The notes under the pieces were generated by a model. That model worked only from the letters and a program-made list of their open reading frames with translations, did no database searches and was not told the DNA's origin. 64,000 nt of DNA from contig NZ_SMCO01000012.1 of the NCBI RefSeq assembly GCF_004346685.1, positions 1-64,000 of the forward strand, given 5' to 3'. The DNA is from Sulfurirhabdus autotrophica. GTDB lineage: Bacteria; Pseudomonadota; Gammaproteobacteria; Burkholderiales; SMCO01. The stretch's first letter is position 1. Every line of letters starts with the position of its first letter. Below, piece by piece: positions 10,834 to 18,758 of the stretch. Both the position numbers and the translations under genes were made by a program.

Positions 10834-11904
10834 ATGATATTGGTCACTGGTGGCGCTGGATTTATCGGCTCGAATTTCATTCTGAACTGGATTGCTGCTA
10901 CTGGTGAACCAGTGGTGAATCTGGACAAGTTGACGTACGCGGGTAATCTGGAAAATCTGGTTAGCTTGAAACAGGATGCACGTCACATATTTGTTCACGG
11001 TGATATCAATGACCGGACGCTGGTTTCGAAACTGCTAGAACAGCATCGACCTCGTGCCATTCTCCATTTTGCGGCAGAAAGTCATGTGGACAGGTCTATT
11101 CATGGCCCTGAAGATTTTATTCAAACGAATATTACCGGCACATTTCACTTGCTGGAAGAAGTAAGGGCTTATTGGCAGAGTTTAGCAGCGGCGGAAAAAA
11201 ACGCATTTCGGTTTTTGCATGTATCGACTGACGAAGTGTATGGTTCGCTCGGCGCTGATGATGCTCCTTTCAGCGAAACTACACCCTATGCACCGAATAG
11301 CCCCTATTCTGCTTCCAAGGCGGCTTCGGATCATTTGGTGCGAGCCTATCATCACACTTATGGCCTGCCTGTACTTACTACCAATTGTTCCAACAATTAC
11401 GGCCCCTACCAGTTTCCTGAAAAACTCATCCCGCTCATTATGTTGAATGCCTTAAATGGTAAGGCTTTGCCGATTTATGGGGATGGTATGAATGTTCGGG
11501 ATTGGTTATATGTAGGGGATCATTGCGATGCTATTTGTGCAGTGTTAGCCAAGGGGCATTTAGGTGAAACCTACAATATAGGCGGCTGGAACGAGATGAC
11601 CAATCTTGATGTGGTACACACGGTTTGTGCCATTCTTGACAAACTTCATCCGGACTCCCCTGTTACACCTCACGCTTCATTGATTACTTATGTGAAAGAT
11701 CGTCCAGGACATGACCGGCGTTATGCCATTGATGCGCGTAAAATTGAACAGGAACTTGGCTGGAAACCCAAAGAAAATTTCGAAACCGGCATCCAAAAAA
11801 CCGTTCAGTGGTATCTGGATAATATGCAGTGGGTGGAAAACATCACCAGTGGCACATACCAAAAATGGGTCGATAAAAATTACGGTGGAAGGAACGTTTC
11901 ATGA
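10834..11904 (+). CDS. rfbB: dTDP-glucose 4,6-dehydratase RfbB
   Basis: Second step of dTDP-L-rhamnose synthesis: converts dTDP-glucose to dTDP-4-keto-6-deoxyglucose. The protein has 356 residues, with GGAGFIG at 6-12, the diagnostic T132-D133-E134 in STDEVYG and Y158-x3-K162. AGGAATT precedes the ATG. The stop overlaps the start of rfbA (ATGA), indicating coupled translation in the rfbBAC series. Confidence 0.97.
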   Translation: MILVTGGAGFIGSNFILNWIAATGEPVVNLDKLTYAGNLENLVSLKQDARHIFVHGDINDRTLVSKLLEQHRPRAILHFAAESHVDRSIHGPEDFIQTNITGTFHLLEEVRAYWQSLAAAEKNAFRFLHVSTDEVYGSLGADDAPFSETTPYAPNSPYSASKAASDHLVRAYHHTYGLPVLTTNCSNNYGPYQFPEKLIPLIMLNALNGKALPIYGDGMNVRDWLYVGDHCDAICAVLAKGHLGETYNIGGWNEMTNLDVVHTVCAILDKLHPDSPVTPHASLITYVKDRPGHDRRYAIDARKIEQELGWKPKENFETGIQKTVQWYLDNMQWVENITSGTYQKWVDKNYGGRNVS

Positions 11905-12776
11905 AAGGCATTATTTTAGCAGGGGGTTCCGGCACTCGCCTCTACCCTGTAACGCAGGCGGTTTCCAAGCAACTATTGCCGATTTACGACAAACCAATGA
12001 TCTATTATCCCCTTGCTACGCTCATGCTGGCAGGTATTAGGGATATTTTGATTATTTCTACACCGCAGGATACGCCCAGATTTACACAGTTATTGGATGA
12101 CGGCAGTCGCTGGGGCTTAAATATTACTTATGCAGTTCAGGCAGAGCCGGAAGGCATCGCCCAGGCATTTATTATTGGCAAGAAATTTATAGCCAATGAA
12201 CCTTGTGCGCTGGTGCTGGGAGATAATATTTTTCATGGCCACGAACTTGCTGAAGATTTACAGGCGGCTACAAAGAAACAACAGGGAGCCACAGTATTTG
12301 CTTATCCGGTAAATGATCCAGAGCGCTATGGTGTGGTGGAATTTGATCAATCCGGCAAAGCGTTAAGTATCGAAGAAAAGCCAGTAAAACCAAAATCCCG
12401 GTACGCAGTAACAGGGCTCTATTTTTACGACAATCAAGTTGTTGATATCGCCACTTCGCTGAAACCCTCGCCAAGAGGGGAGCTTGAAATAACCGATGTT
12501 AACAAGATTTATTTGGCAAAAGGTGAGCTTGATGTAGGCGTCATGGGCCGTGGAATGGCTTGGCTGGATACGGGCACGCATGAGTCGCTTTTGGAAGCAT
12601 CCCTCTTTATACAAACCATCGAAAAGCGTCAAGGGCTCAAGATTGCCTGTCCCGAAGAAATCGCGTTTCGTATGGGGTACATAACACCAGCGCAATTAGA
12701 AGTGCTTGCTATCCCGTTAAGTAAAAATGGCTATGGGCAATATCTGTTAGAGATTCTTACGGAGAAAGTGTTTTAA
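11901..12776 (+). CDS. rfbA: Glucose-1-phosphate thymidylyltransferase RfbA
   Basis: First step of dTDP-rhamnose synthesis: joins dTTP and glucose-1-phosphate. The 291 residues include the nucleotide-binding [11 protein letters not shown] at 8-18, [16 protein letters not shown] and [10 protein letters not shown] with the metal-binding aspartate near residue 110. AAGGAAC lies upstream inside rfbB. The product usually inhibits this enzyme allosterically, which is family knowledge. rfbC starts at the base after its stop. Confidence 0.97.
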   Translation: MKGIILAGGSGTRLYPVTQAVSKQLLPIYDKPMIYYPLATLMLAGIRDILIISTPQDTPRFTQLLDDGSRWGLNITYAVQAEPEGIAQAFIIGKKFIANEPCALVLGDNIFHGHELAEDLQAATKKQQGATVFAYPVNDPERYGVVEFDQSGKALSIEEKPVKPKSRYAVTGLYFYDNQVVDIATSLKPSPRGELEITDVNKIYLAKGELDVGVMGRGMAWLDTGTHESLLEASLFIQTIEKRQGLKIACPEEIAFRMGYITPAQLEVLAIPLSKNGYGQYLLEILTEKVF

Positions 12777-13319
12777 ATGAATGTAATTAAAACAGCTATT
12801 CCCGATGTACTGATTCTTGAACCCAAAGTCTTTGGGGATGAGCGTGGTTTTTTTTATGAAAGCTATAACAAGCGCATTATGGAAGCAGCGGGGATTGTTG
12901 GGGATTTCGTGCAGGATAACCATTCCCGCTCTGCAAAAGGCGTGTTGCGCGGCCTGCATTATCAGATCAAGCAACCTCAAGGCAAGTTAGTCAGGGTGAC
13001 ATTTGGAGAAGTGTTTGACGTTGCAGTGGATATTCGCAAAAACTCCCCCTCGTTTGGTAAATGGGTGGGAATCAGCCTTTCGTCGGAAAACAAGCGTATG
13101 GCATGGATACCACCTGGGTTTGCTCATGGTTTTCTAGTGATGTCTGATTACGCCGAGTTTTTATACAAGACTACAGATTACTGGGCGCCTGAGCATGAGC
13201 GCTGCATTGCATGGGATGATTCTGATCTAGCGATAAACTGGCCGCTTCAAAGTGATCCGCAACTCTCTGGTAAAGATAAGCAGGGTTGGTTGTTTAAAAA
13301 TGCCGATGTTTTTGTTTGA
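12777..13319 (+). CDS. rfbC: dTDP-4-dehydrorhamnose 3,5-epimerase RfbC
   Basis: Third step of dTDP-rhamnose synthesis, a cupin-fold epimerase of 180 residues. The catalytic H61 in GVLRGLHYQ, the H117 in IPPGFAHGF and Y130 in FLYKTTDYW are all in place. It starts immediately after rfbA. The fourth gene, rfbD, does not follow directly but comes after the mntA/hepT pair 0.9 kb away. Confidence 0.97.
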   Translation: MNVIKTAIPDVLILEPKVFGDERGFFYESYNKRIMEAAGIVGDFVQDNHSRSAKGVLRGLHYQIKQPQGKLVRVTFGEVFDVAVDIRKNSPSFGKWVGISLSSENKRMAWIPPGFAHGFLVMSDYAEFLYKTTDYWAPEHERCIAWDDSDLAINWPLQSDPQLSGKDKQGWLFKNADVFV

Positions 13320-13403
13320 ATTGCCTAGGTTTTCGGTGGCGCCCCTGCAATCTGCTTCTGTGCGATACAATGTACAATCCCTCAATAAATTTGGGAAATT
13401 ATA

Positions 13404-13808
13404 ATGAGTACGCCTCACTCACTTCTTAAACAAACGATCCTGGATGCTATAAGCAAACACCCCGATATTCGATTGGCCATACTGTTTGGTTCGTTGGCGT
13501 CTGGCAAAGAGCGCAAAGAAAGTGATTTGGATCTCGCTATTGACGTTGGGCACACTATTTCTGCAAGTGAGAAAATCGCACTCATAAATGAATTGGCGTT
13601 GGCAATTGCCCGTCCCATTGACTTGGTAGACCTAATGGCTGTTGGTGAGCCGTTGCTAGGACAAATATTACGCCATGGAAGAAAAATACTTGGTGAAGAC
13701 AGGCAGTATGCAGAATTAATAAGCAGACACCTATTTGATCAAAGTGATTTTCTTCCCTACAGGAATAGAATTCTTGCGGAAAGGAGGATGGCGTGGATAG
13801 GGAAGTAA
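13404..13808 (+). CDS. mntA: MntA-type nucleotidyltransferase antitoxin
   Basis: Minimal nucleotidyltransferase of 134 residues, the antitoxin partner of HepT. The family signature GS-x7-SDxDL appears as G29-S30 and D41/D43 in LFGSLASGKERKESDLDLAI. In the studied systems MntA transfers AMP to a tyrosine next to the toxin's active site and so silences it. Two overlapping TACAAT boxes at 13366-13378 could be -10 elements, but no good -35 is visible. The last 16 bases overlap hepT. The pair sits between rfbC and rfbD, genes that normally abut. Confidence 0.88.
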   Translation: MSTPHSLLKQTILDAISKHPDIRLAILFGSLASGKERKESDLDLAIDVGHTISASEKIALINELALAIARPIDLVDLMAVGEPLLGQILRHGRKILGEDRQYAELISRHLFDQSDFLPYRNRILAERRMAWIGK

Positions 13809-14227
13809 TCGAGCAAAAGCTCGAGTCTTTGCGCCGCTGTCTTAAACGGATAGCAGAAAAATGCCCGACTGAATCAGAGAAATTAATAAATGATTTAGAT
13901 TTGCAGGATATTATCGCCCTCAACCTTAGTAGGGCTGTTCAATTATGTGTAGATATTGGCGCACATCTGATTGCCGGGATGGAAGTGACTCCTCCAGACA
14001 CCATGGGCCAAACTTTCGATATCTTGGCACAAGAAGGTCTCATGCAACCGCATCTAGCGTTGCGGCTAAAAAAAGCTGTAGGGTTTCGTAATATTGCAGT
14101 GCATAACTACGAAGTAATTAATTGGCTAATAGTCCATGCCATTGCACAACATCACCTAGCCGATTTTAATGAATTTGCCAAAATGGTTGCAACCAGATTG
14201 GAAAATGAAAACCACTTTAGGGAATAA
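13793..14227 (+). CDS. hepT: HepT-type HEPN toxin ribonuclease
   Basis: HEPN-domain protein of 144 residues, a probable RNase toxin. The diagnostic RX4HXY motif is intact: R99, H104 and Y106 in FRNIAVHNYE; Y106 is the expected AMPylation target of MntA. The start is GTG at 13793, six bases after the strong AAGGAGG at 13781-13787, so it is translated from within the end of mntA. The antitoxin comes first here, the reverse of the order in the Shewanella hepT-mntA pair I know. rfbD starts 8 bases downstream, so transcription of rhamnose synthesis probably runs through the module. Confidence 0.88.
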   Translation: MDREVIEQKLESLRRCLKRIAEKCPTESEKLINDLDLQDIIALNLSRAVQLCVDIGAHLIAGMEVTPPDTMGQTFDILAQEGLMQPHLALRLKKAVGFRNIAVHNYEVINWLIVHAIAQHHLADFNEFAKMVATRLENENHFRE

Positions 14228-14235
14228 CATTTCCA

Positions 14236-15132
14236 ATGAAAATTCTGCTCATCGGAAAAAATGGTCAGGTTGGCTGGGAACTCCAAAGAACATTAGCTAC
14301 TTTAGGGGACGTCATCCCGGTAGACAGAAACCAAATGGATCTAGCCAATCCGGATTCCATTCGCGCAGTAATTCGCGAGGCAAAGCCCGATATTATTGTT
14401 AATGCAGCCGCCTATACTGCGGTTGATAAAGCTGAATCAGAACCAGAACTTGCCATGGCAATAAATGGGGTAGCCCCAGGTATCATGGCTGAAGAAGCAA
14501 AACGGTTGAATGCTTTAGTAGTCCATTATTCCACAGACTATGTATTCGATGGCACTAAGCAAGGTGCATATACTGAAGAAGATATTCCTAATCCAATCAA
14601 TGTGTACGGCAAAACCAAATTAGCGGGAGAGCAGGCGGTTCAGGCCGTTGATGTGCAGCATATTATTCTCCGTACCAGCTGGGTATATGGAGTACGTGGA
14701 AAAAATTTTTTGCTTACCATTTTGCGTCTGGCCAAAGAGCGGGATGAACTTAAAATTGTGGATGACCAGATTGGCGCACCTACCTGGAGCAGGATGATTG
14801 CAGAGGCAACGGGGCAAATTCTGGCACAAAAACTCTCACCGTTCTCTATAAATCAGCATTCTTTTTCCGAGTTGTATGGTGTTTATCACCTGACTTCCGG
14901 TGGGCAAACCACTTGGTATGGCTTTACAAAAGCTATTCTGCAACATCAATCAGTTATTGATTGCGGCCTTTTGCCAAAATTAATTCCTATTTCTACCAAA
15001 GAGTATCCGCTTCCTGCCAAACGCCCCGAAAATTCAGTGTTATCGAGTGGTAGTCTAATAAAAACTTTTGGCTTGACCTTACCAGTTTGGGATCGGGCAT
15101 TAAGCATTTGTTTGGATGAAATAAATTTTTAA
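14236..15132 (+). CDS. rfbD: dTDP-4-dehydrorhamnose reductase RfbD
   Basis: Last step of dTDP-L-rhamnose synthesis: NAD(P)H reduction of the 4-keto group. The 298 residues carry GKNGQVGWEL at 7-16, STDYVFDG at 99-106 and the catalytic Y124-x3-K128. It completes the pathway begun by rfbBAC but is separated from them by the mntA/hepT pair. It starts 8 bases after hepT and has no promoter of its own that I can see, so it may depend on read-through from the toxin-antitoxin genes. Confidence 0.96.
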   Translation: MKILLIGKNGQVGWELQRTLATLGDVIPVDRNQMDLANPDSIRAVIREAKPDIIVNAAAYTAVDKAESEPELAMAINGVAPGIMAEEAKRLNALVVHYSTDYVFDGTKQGAYTEEDIPNPINVYGKTKLAGEQAVQAVDVQHIILRTSWVYGVRGKNFLLTILRLAKERDELKIVDDQIGAPTWSRMIAEATGQILAQKLSPFSINQHSFSELYGVYHLTSGGQTTWYGFTKAILQHQSVIDCGLLPKLIPISTKEYPLPAKRPENSVLSSGSLIKTFGLTLPVWDRALSICLDEINF

Positions 15133-15230
15133 ACCGAGTTCAGGTGAGATCTTACGAAACGTACTTAGCAGTGAAATGGGTATGTGGAATAGTAATATCA
15201 ACACTTTCCTTGATTAGCAAAACAAAAAGT

Positions 15231-15261
15231 GTTCAAATATTAACTTGTTCAATTGTTGAAC
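15231..15261. promoter_or_regulatory. Candidate operator upstream of the MarR regulator
   Basis: GTTCAA-TTG-TTGAAC at 15247-15261 is a perfect palindrome with a three-base centre, and a further GTTCAA lies at 15231-15236. It is in the 173-base gap between rfbD and the MarR-type gene, a usual place for autoregulation. No clear -35/-10 pair could be fixed. Binding is inference. Confidence 0.45.
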
Positions 15262-15305
15262 GCTTAGTAATTTCTCACGAACGATCTTAGTATTACCAAT
15301 CCCGA

Positions 15306-15707
15306 ATGTTAAGTGACGAATACCGATACAAGATTTTAAAGCGCCTTGAAACCGAGCCTGAAGTTAGCCAGCGTGAGTTGGCGAAAGAATTAGGTATCAG
15401 TCTCGGTAAGGCAAATTATTGTCTTAAGGCATTGGTCGAGAGGGGGTTGGTAAAAGTAAATAATTTTCGTAACAATCAAAATAAAAAAGCTTATATTTAT
15501 TTCCTTACTACAAAGGGTGTAGAAGAAAAATCAAGAATTACTGTCCAATTTCTTAAATCTAAAATTGTAGAATATGAAACCTTGAAATGTGAGGTAGAGA
15601 AACTTCAGTATGAAGCTGAGCAGATTCAAATTTCCAAGAATGGAAATGGATGTAATTCAGAATTTGAGGGGCGCGATCCCATCATTGAACCCATCACTAG
15701 TAAATAG
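15306..15707 (+). CDS. EPS-associated MarR-family transcriptional regulator
   Basis: Winged-helix DNA-binding protein of 133 residues. Residues 1-75 form the MarR-type domain with the helix-turn-helix VSQRELAKELGISLGKANYCLKALVERGLV; the C-terminal part from about 80 is a charged coiled coil (KSKIVEYETLKCEVEKLQ) probably for dimerisation. This short form matches the family found at the head of exopolysaccharide clusters in betaproteobacteria. It sits directly before the pseudaminic acid genes with 26 bases between, suggesting it regulates or is cotranscribed with them. The ligand is unknown. Confidence 0.82.
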   Translation: MLSDEYRYKILKRLETEPEVSQRELAKELGISLGKANYCLKALVERGLVKVNNFRNNQNKKAYIYFLTTKGVEEKSRITVQFLKSKIVEYETLKCEVEKLQYEAEQIQISKNGNGCNSEFEGRDPIIEPITSK

Positions 15708-15733
15708 ATAGTATCTGCCAGGAAATCATTAAA

Positions 15734-16732
15734 ATGCTCAATAACTCGTCAATTCTTATCACCGGGGGTACAGGATCCTTTGGCCATACCTTCGTGCCTA
15801 TGACGCTGGCAAAATACAACCCGCGTCGTTTAGTTATCTACTCACGCGACGAGATGAAACAGTGGGAAATGGCCAAACTTTATGGCAACGACGAACGGGT
15901 ACGCTTCTTTATCGGGGATGTACGCGACAAGGACCGTCTTTCGCGTGCACTTGATGGCATTGATTACGTGGTACACGCAGCCGCGACCAAGATCGTTCCA
16001 ACGGCCGAGTACAACCCATTTGAATGCGTGAAGACCAATGTGTTGGGTGCGATGAACCTGATCGATGCCTGTATAGACCAAAAGGTTAAGCGAGTCGTCG
16101 CACTTTCGACCGACAAAGCGAGTAGCCCGGCAAACCTATACGGCGCAACAAAACTCACCTCAGACAAACTATTCGTTGCGGGTAATTCCTACGCAGGTGC
16201 TCACGAAACCCGTTTTGGGGTGGTTCGTTACGGCAATGTGATGGGTTCGCGTGGTTCGGTTATCCCATTCTTCCTTTCTATCGCTGACAAAGGGGTATTG
16301 CCGATCACCGATGAACGCATGACCCGCTTCATGATCACTTTGGAGCAGGGTGTCGATCTTGTGTGGCATGCCTTCGAAGATATGGTGGGTGGGGAAATCT
16401 ACGTCAAGAAGATCCCTTCCATGAAGGTGACCGATATTGCCCGCGCCGTTGCGCCCGATGCCCATCATGAAGTCGTCGGTATTCGCCCCGGGGAAAAGCT
16501 CCACGAGCAGATGCTCGGCACGGAAGATGCGCTGCATACCTATGAATACCCCGATCATTTCAAAATTCTGCCAGCAATTCATAATTGGAGTAATGACCCC
16601 GCTCGCATTAATGGCGGGAAAAAAGTTGCTGAAGACTTCACCTACTGCTCGGACAATAATGCTGAGTGGATGAGCGTTGAGGCGCTGCGCACTTGGATTG
16701 AGCATAATCGCAACAAAATTGGGAACATCTGA
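15734..16732 (+). CDS. pseB: UDP-GlcNAc 4,6-dehydratase (inverting), PseB
   Basis: First enzyme of pseudaminic acid synthesis, a soluble SDR that dehydrates UDP-GlcNAc and inverts C5. The 332 residues show GGTGSFG at 11-17, T126-D127-K128 in LSTDKAS, Y136-x3-K140, and the PseB-type AATKIVPTAEYNP with a catalytic lysine. It lacks the membrane part of the large FlaA1/PglF enzymes such as the one at 44570-46393, so the two dehydratases in this window serve different pathways. The stop overlaps the pseC start (TGATG). Confidence 0.95.
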   Translation: MLNNSSILITGGTGSFGHTFVPMTLAKYNPRRLVIYSRDEMKQWEMAKLYGNDERVRFFIGDVRDKDRLSRALDGIDYVVHAAATKIVPTAEYNPFECVKTNVLGAMNLIDACIDQKVKRVVALSTDKASSPANLYGATKLTSDKLFVAGNSYAGAHETRFGVVRYGNVMGSRGSVIPFFLSIADKGVLPITDERMTRFMITLEQGVDLVWHAFEDMVGGEIYVKKIPSMKVTDIARAVAPDAHHEVVGIRPGEKLHEQMLGTEDALHTYEYPDHFKILPAIHNWSNDPARINGGKKVAEDFTYCSDNNAEWMSVEALRTWIEHNRNKIGNI

Positions 16733-17892
16733 TGCATATTCCCTATGGGCGACAGAACATAAACGAGGCTGACATCCAGTCAGTTATTGATGTCCTGCGC
16801 TCTGATTTCCTAACTCAGGGCCCGGCAGTTCCTGCTTTTGAGAATGCAGTAGCTGAGTATTGTGGTGCACGGCATGCGGTTGCGGTTAATAGTGCTACAT
16901 CAGCCTTGCACATTGCTTGCCTTTCCCTTGGGGTTGGCTCAGGTGATTCCGTCTGGACCAGTCCAATAACCTTTGTGGCTAGTGCCAACTGTGCCCGCTA
17001 TTGTGGTGCTGACGTCGATTTTGTAGACATCGCCCCGCGTACTTACAACATGAGCGTTGTACGGTTGAAAGAAAAGCTGCTGCAGGCCGAGGCTAAGGGC
17101 AGATTGCCCAAGGTTGTGATTCCTGTTCATCTATGCGGTCAACCTTGCGATATGGAAGGCATATACGCGCTTAGTCAGCAATACGGCTTTAAGATCATCG
17201 AAGATGCATCGCATGCCATTGGTGGCAAATATCATAATGAACCGATCGGTAACTGTCATTATAGCGACATCACAGTCTTTAGTTTTCACCCGGTCAAGAT
17301 CATCACCACAGGCGAAGGTGGTATGGCATTGACCAACGATGCAAGTCTTGCCAAGAGCATGCAACTCCTGCGTAGCCACGGTATTACCCGCGACGAGGGG
17401 GGCATGACACGCGCTTCGGATGGCCCTTGGTATTACCAGCAAATAGAGTTGGGTTATAACTATCGCATGACTGACCTACAGGCTGCGTTGGGGCTGAGCC
17501 AGAAGCAGCGACTGGATGAATTTGTTACTAAGCGCCATTCCTTGGCGCATCGATATGATGATTTGTTGGCTGGCTTGCCAATAACGACACCTTGGCAACA
17601 CCCAGACAGTTATTCGGGATGGCATCTATATGTGATTCGGCTGAAGCTGAACGAGATAAACAAGTGCCATCTAGATGTATTTGAAGCCTTGCGTGCAGCC
17701 GGTATTGGCGTGAATTTGCATTATATTCCTGTGTATCAACAGCCATATTATGAAAGCCTGGGCTTTGGTGCGGGTTATTGCCCAGAAGCGGAACGGTATT
17801 ACGCTGAGGCGATCAGTTTGCCGATGTATCCGGGCTTGACAGAAGAGCAACAGAACAGTGTAGTGAGTGCCTTGATCGAGGCGATCCGATAA
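16732..17892 (+). CDS. pseC: Pseudaminic acid pathway aminotransferase PseC
   Basis: PLP-dependent DegT/DnrJ/EryC1/StrS aminotransferase of 386 residues that aminates C4 of the PseB product. The PLP lysine is K189 in FSFHPVKIITTGEGG, and D158 in IIEDASHAIGG contacts the pyridine nitrogen. Start and stop overlap both neighbours by one base, so it is translationally coupled to pseB and to the aldo/keto reductase. Confidence 0.95.
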   Translation: MHIPYGRQNINEADIQSVIDVLRSDFLTQGPAVPAFENAVAEYCGARHAVAVNSATSALHIACLSLGVGSGDSVWTSPITFVASANCARYCGADVDFVDIAPRTYNMSVVRLKEKLLQAEAKGRLPKVVIPVHLCGQPCDMEGIYALSQQYGFKIIEDASHAIGGKYHNEPIGNCHYSDITVFSFHPVKIITTGEGGMALTNDASLAKSMQLLRSHGITRDEGGMTRASDGPWYYQQIELGYNYRMTDLQAALGLSQKQRLDEFVTKRHSLAHRYDDLLAGLPITTPWQHPDSYSGWHLYVIRLKLNEINKCHLDVFEALRAAGIGVNLHYIPVYQQPYYESLGFGAGYCPEAERYYAEAISLPMYPGLTEEQQNSVVSALIEAIR

Positions 17893-18758
17893 TGAGGCTC
17901 GTCCTTGGCACAGTCCAATTCGGTTTGCCCTATGGCGTTGCCAATCAAGACGGACAAGTAAGCCGTTCGGTCGCAAAAGACATGCTGAAACTTGCTGAGG
18001 CCAATGGCATCGACACGCTCGATACCGCCATCGCATACGGTGAGAGTGAAACTTGCCTGGGTGAAGTGGGCACGCAAGGTTTCAAGCTGGTGACTAAACT
18101 ACCATCAGTGCCCGTTGATTGTGCTGATGTAAGCGGTTGGGTTCAAGAACAAGTTAACGAATCACTGGCACGCCTTGGTGTGAGTGTGGTGTATGGTCTG
18201 TTGCTGCACCGTTCTGAGCAATTGCTTGGCAAAGGCGGCAAAGCACTTTTTCAAACCTTGCAAGGTTTGAAAGAAGCGGGACAAGTGCAAAAGGTAGGTG
18301 TCTCCATCTACGATCCAAGCGAATTAGAAGCGCTAATCCCACAATATCGTTTTGATCTGGTACAAGCCCCATTTAATCTTGTAGATCGTCGCCTTCACAC
18401 CACTGGCTGGCTACAACGACTGAAGCATGTGGGCGTTGAAATTCATGCGCGCTCAGCCTTTTTGCAAGGCCTGTTATTGATGCCGCGAGCCGATATTCCG
18501 GCCAAGTTTGCACCGTGGACTGAGCTGTGGGATAAATGGCACAACTGGCTCGCGAGCCATTCAGTTTCAGCAGTCCAGGCATGTTTGGCTTATCCACTCT
18601 CTTTTTCAGAAGTTGATCGCGTTGTCATCGGGGCAGACAGTGTGAGCCAGCTGGAGCAAATTATCAGGGCAGCGAACAGTGCTGTGTCAGATGAACTACC
18701 AGACCTGCACTGCGATGCAGAGGATTTGATTAACCCATCCCATTGGCCCCGTTTATGA
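17892..18758 (+). CDS. Aldo/keto reductase of the pseudaminic acid cassette
   Basis: NADPH-dependent aldo/keto reductase-fold protein of 288 residues. GTVQFGLPYGVAN at the start, DTAIAYGESE with the catalytic Asp/Tyr pair near residues 43-48 and KLPSVP with lysine near 66 match the AKR active site; the expected histidine follows in LLLHRSEQLL near 100. Genes of this kind occur in several pse clusters, but no step of the known pathway needs one. It may modify a side group or act on another sugar. Overlaps both neighbours by a few bases. Confidence 0.83.
   Translation: MRLVLGTVQFGLPYGVANQDGQVSRSVAKDMLKLAEANGIDTLDTAIAYGESETCLGEVGTQGFKLVTKLPSVPVDCADVSGWVQEQVNESLARLGVSVVYGLLLHRSEQLLGKGGKALFQTLQGLKEAGQVQKVGVSIYDPSELEALIPQYRFDLVQAPFNLVDRRLHTTGWLQRLKHVGVEIHARSAFLQGLLLMPRADIPAKFAPWTELWDKWHNWLASHSVSAVQACLAYPLSFSEVDRVVIGADSVSQLEQIIRAANSAVSDELPDLHCDAEDLINPSHWPRL

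Noticed and set aside
13343-13378. Promoter for mntA based on two overlapping TACAAT boxes
   Set aside because: Neither box has an acceptable -35 at 15-19 bases, so I did not list it as a feature.
16169-16705. 178-codon minus-strand open frame
   Set aside because: Antisense to pseB, which is complete; no domain in the translation.
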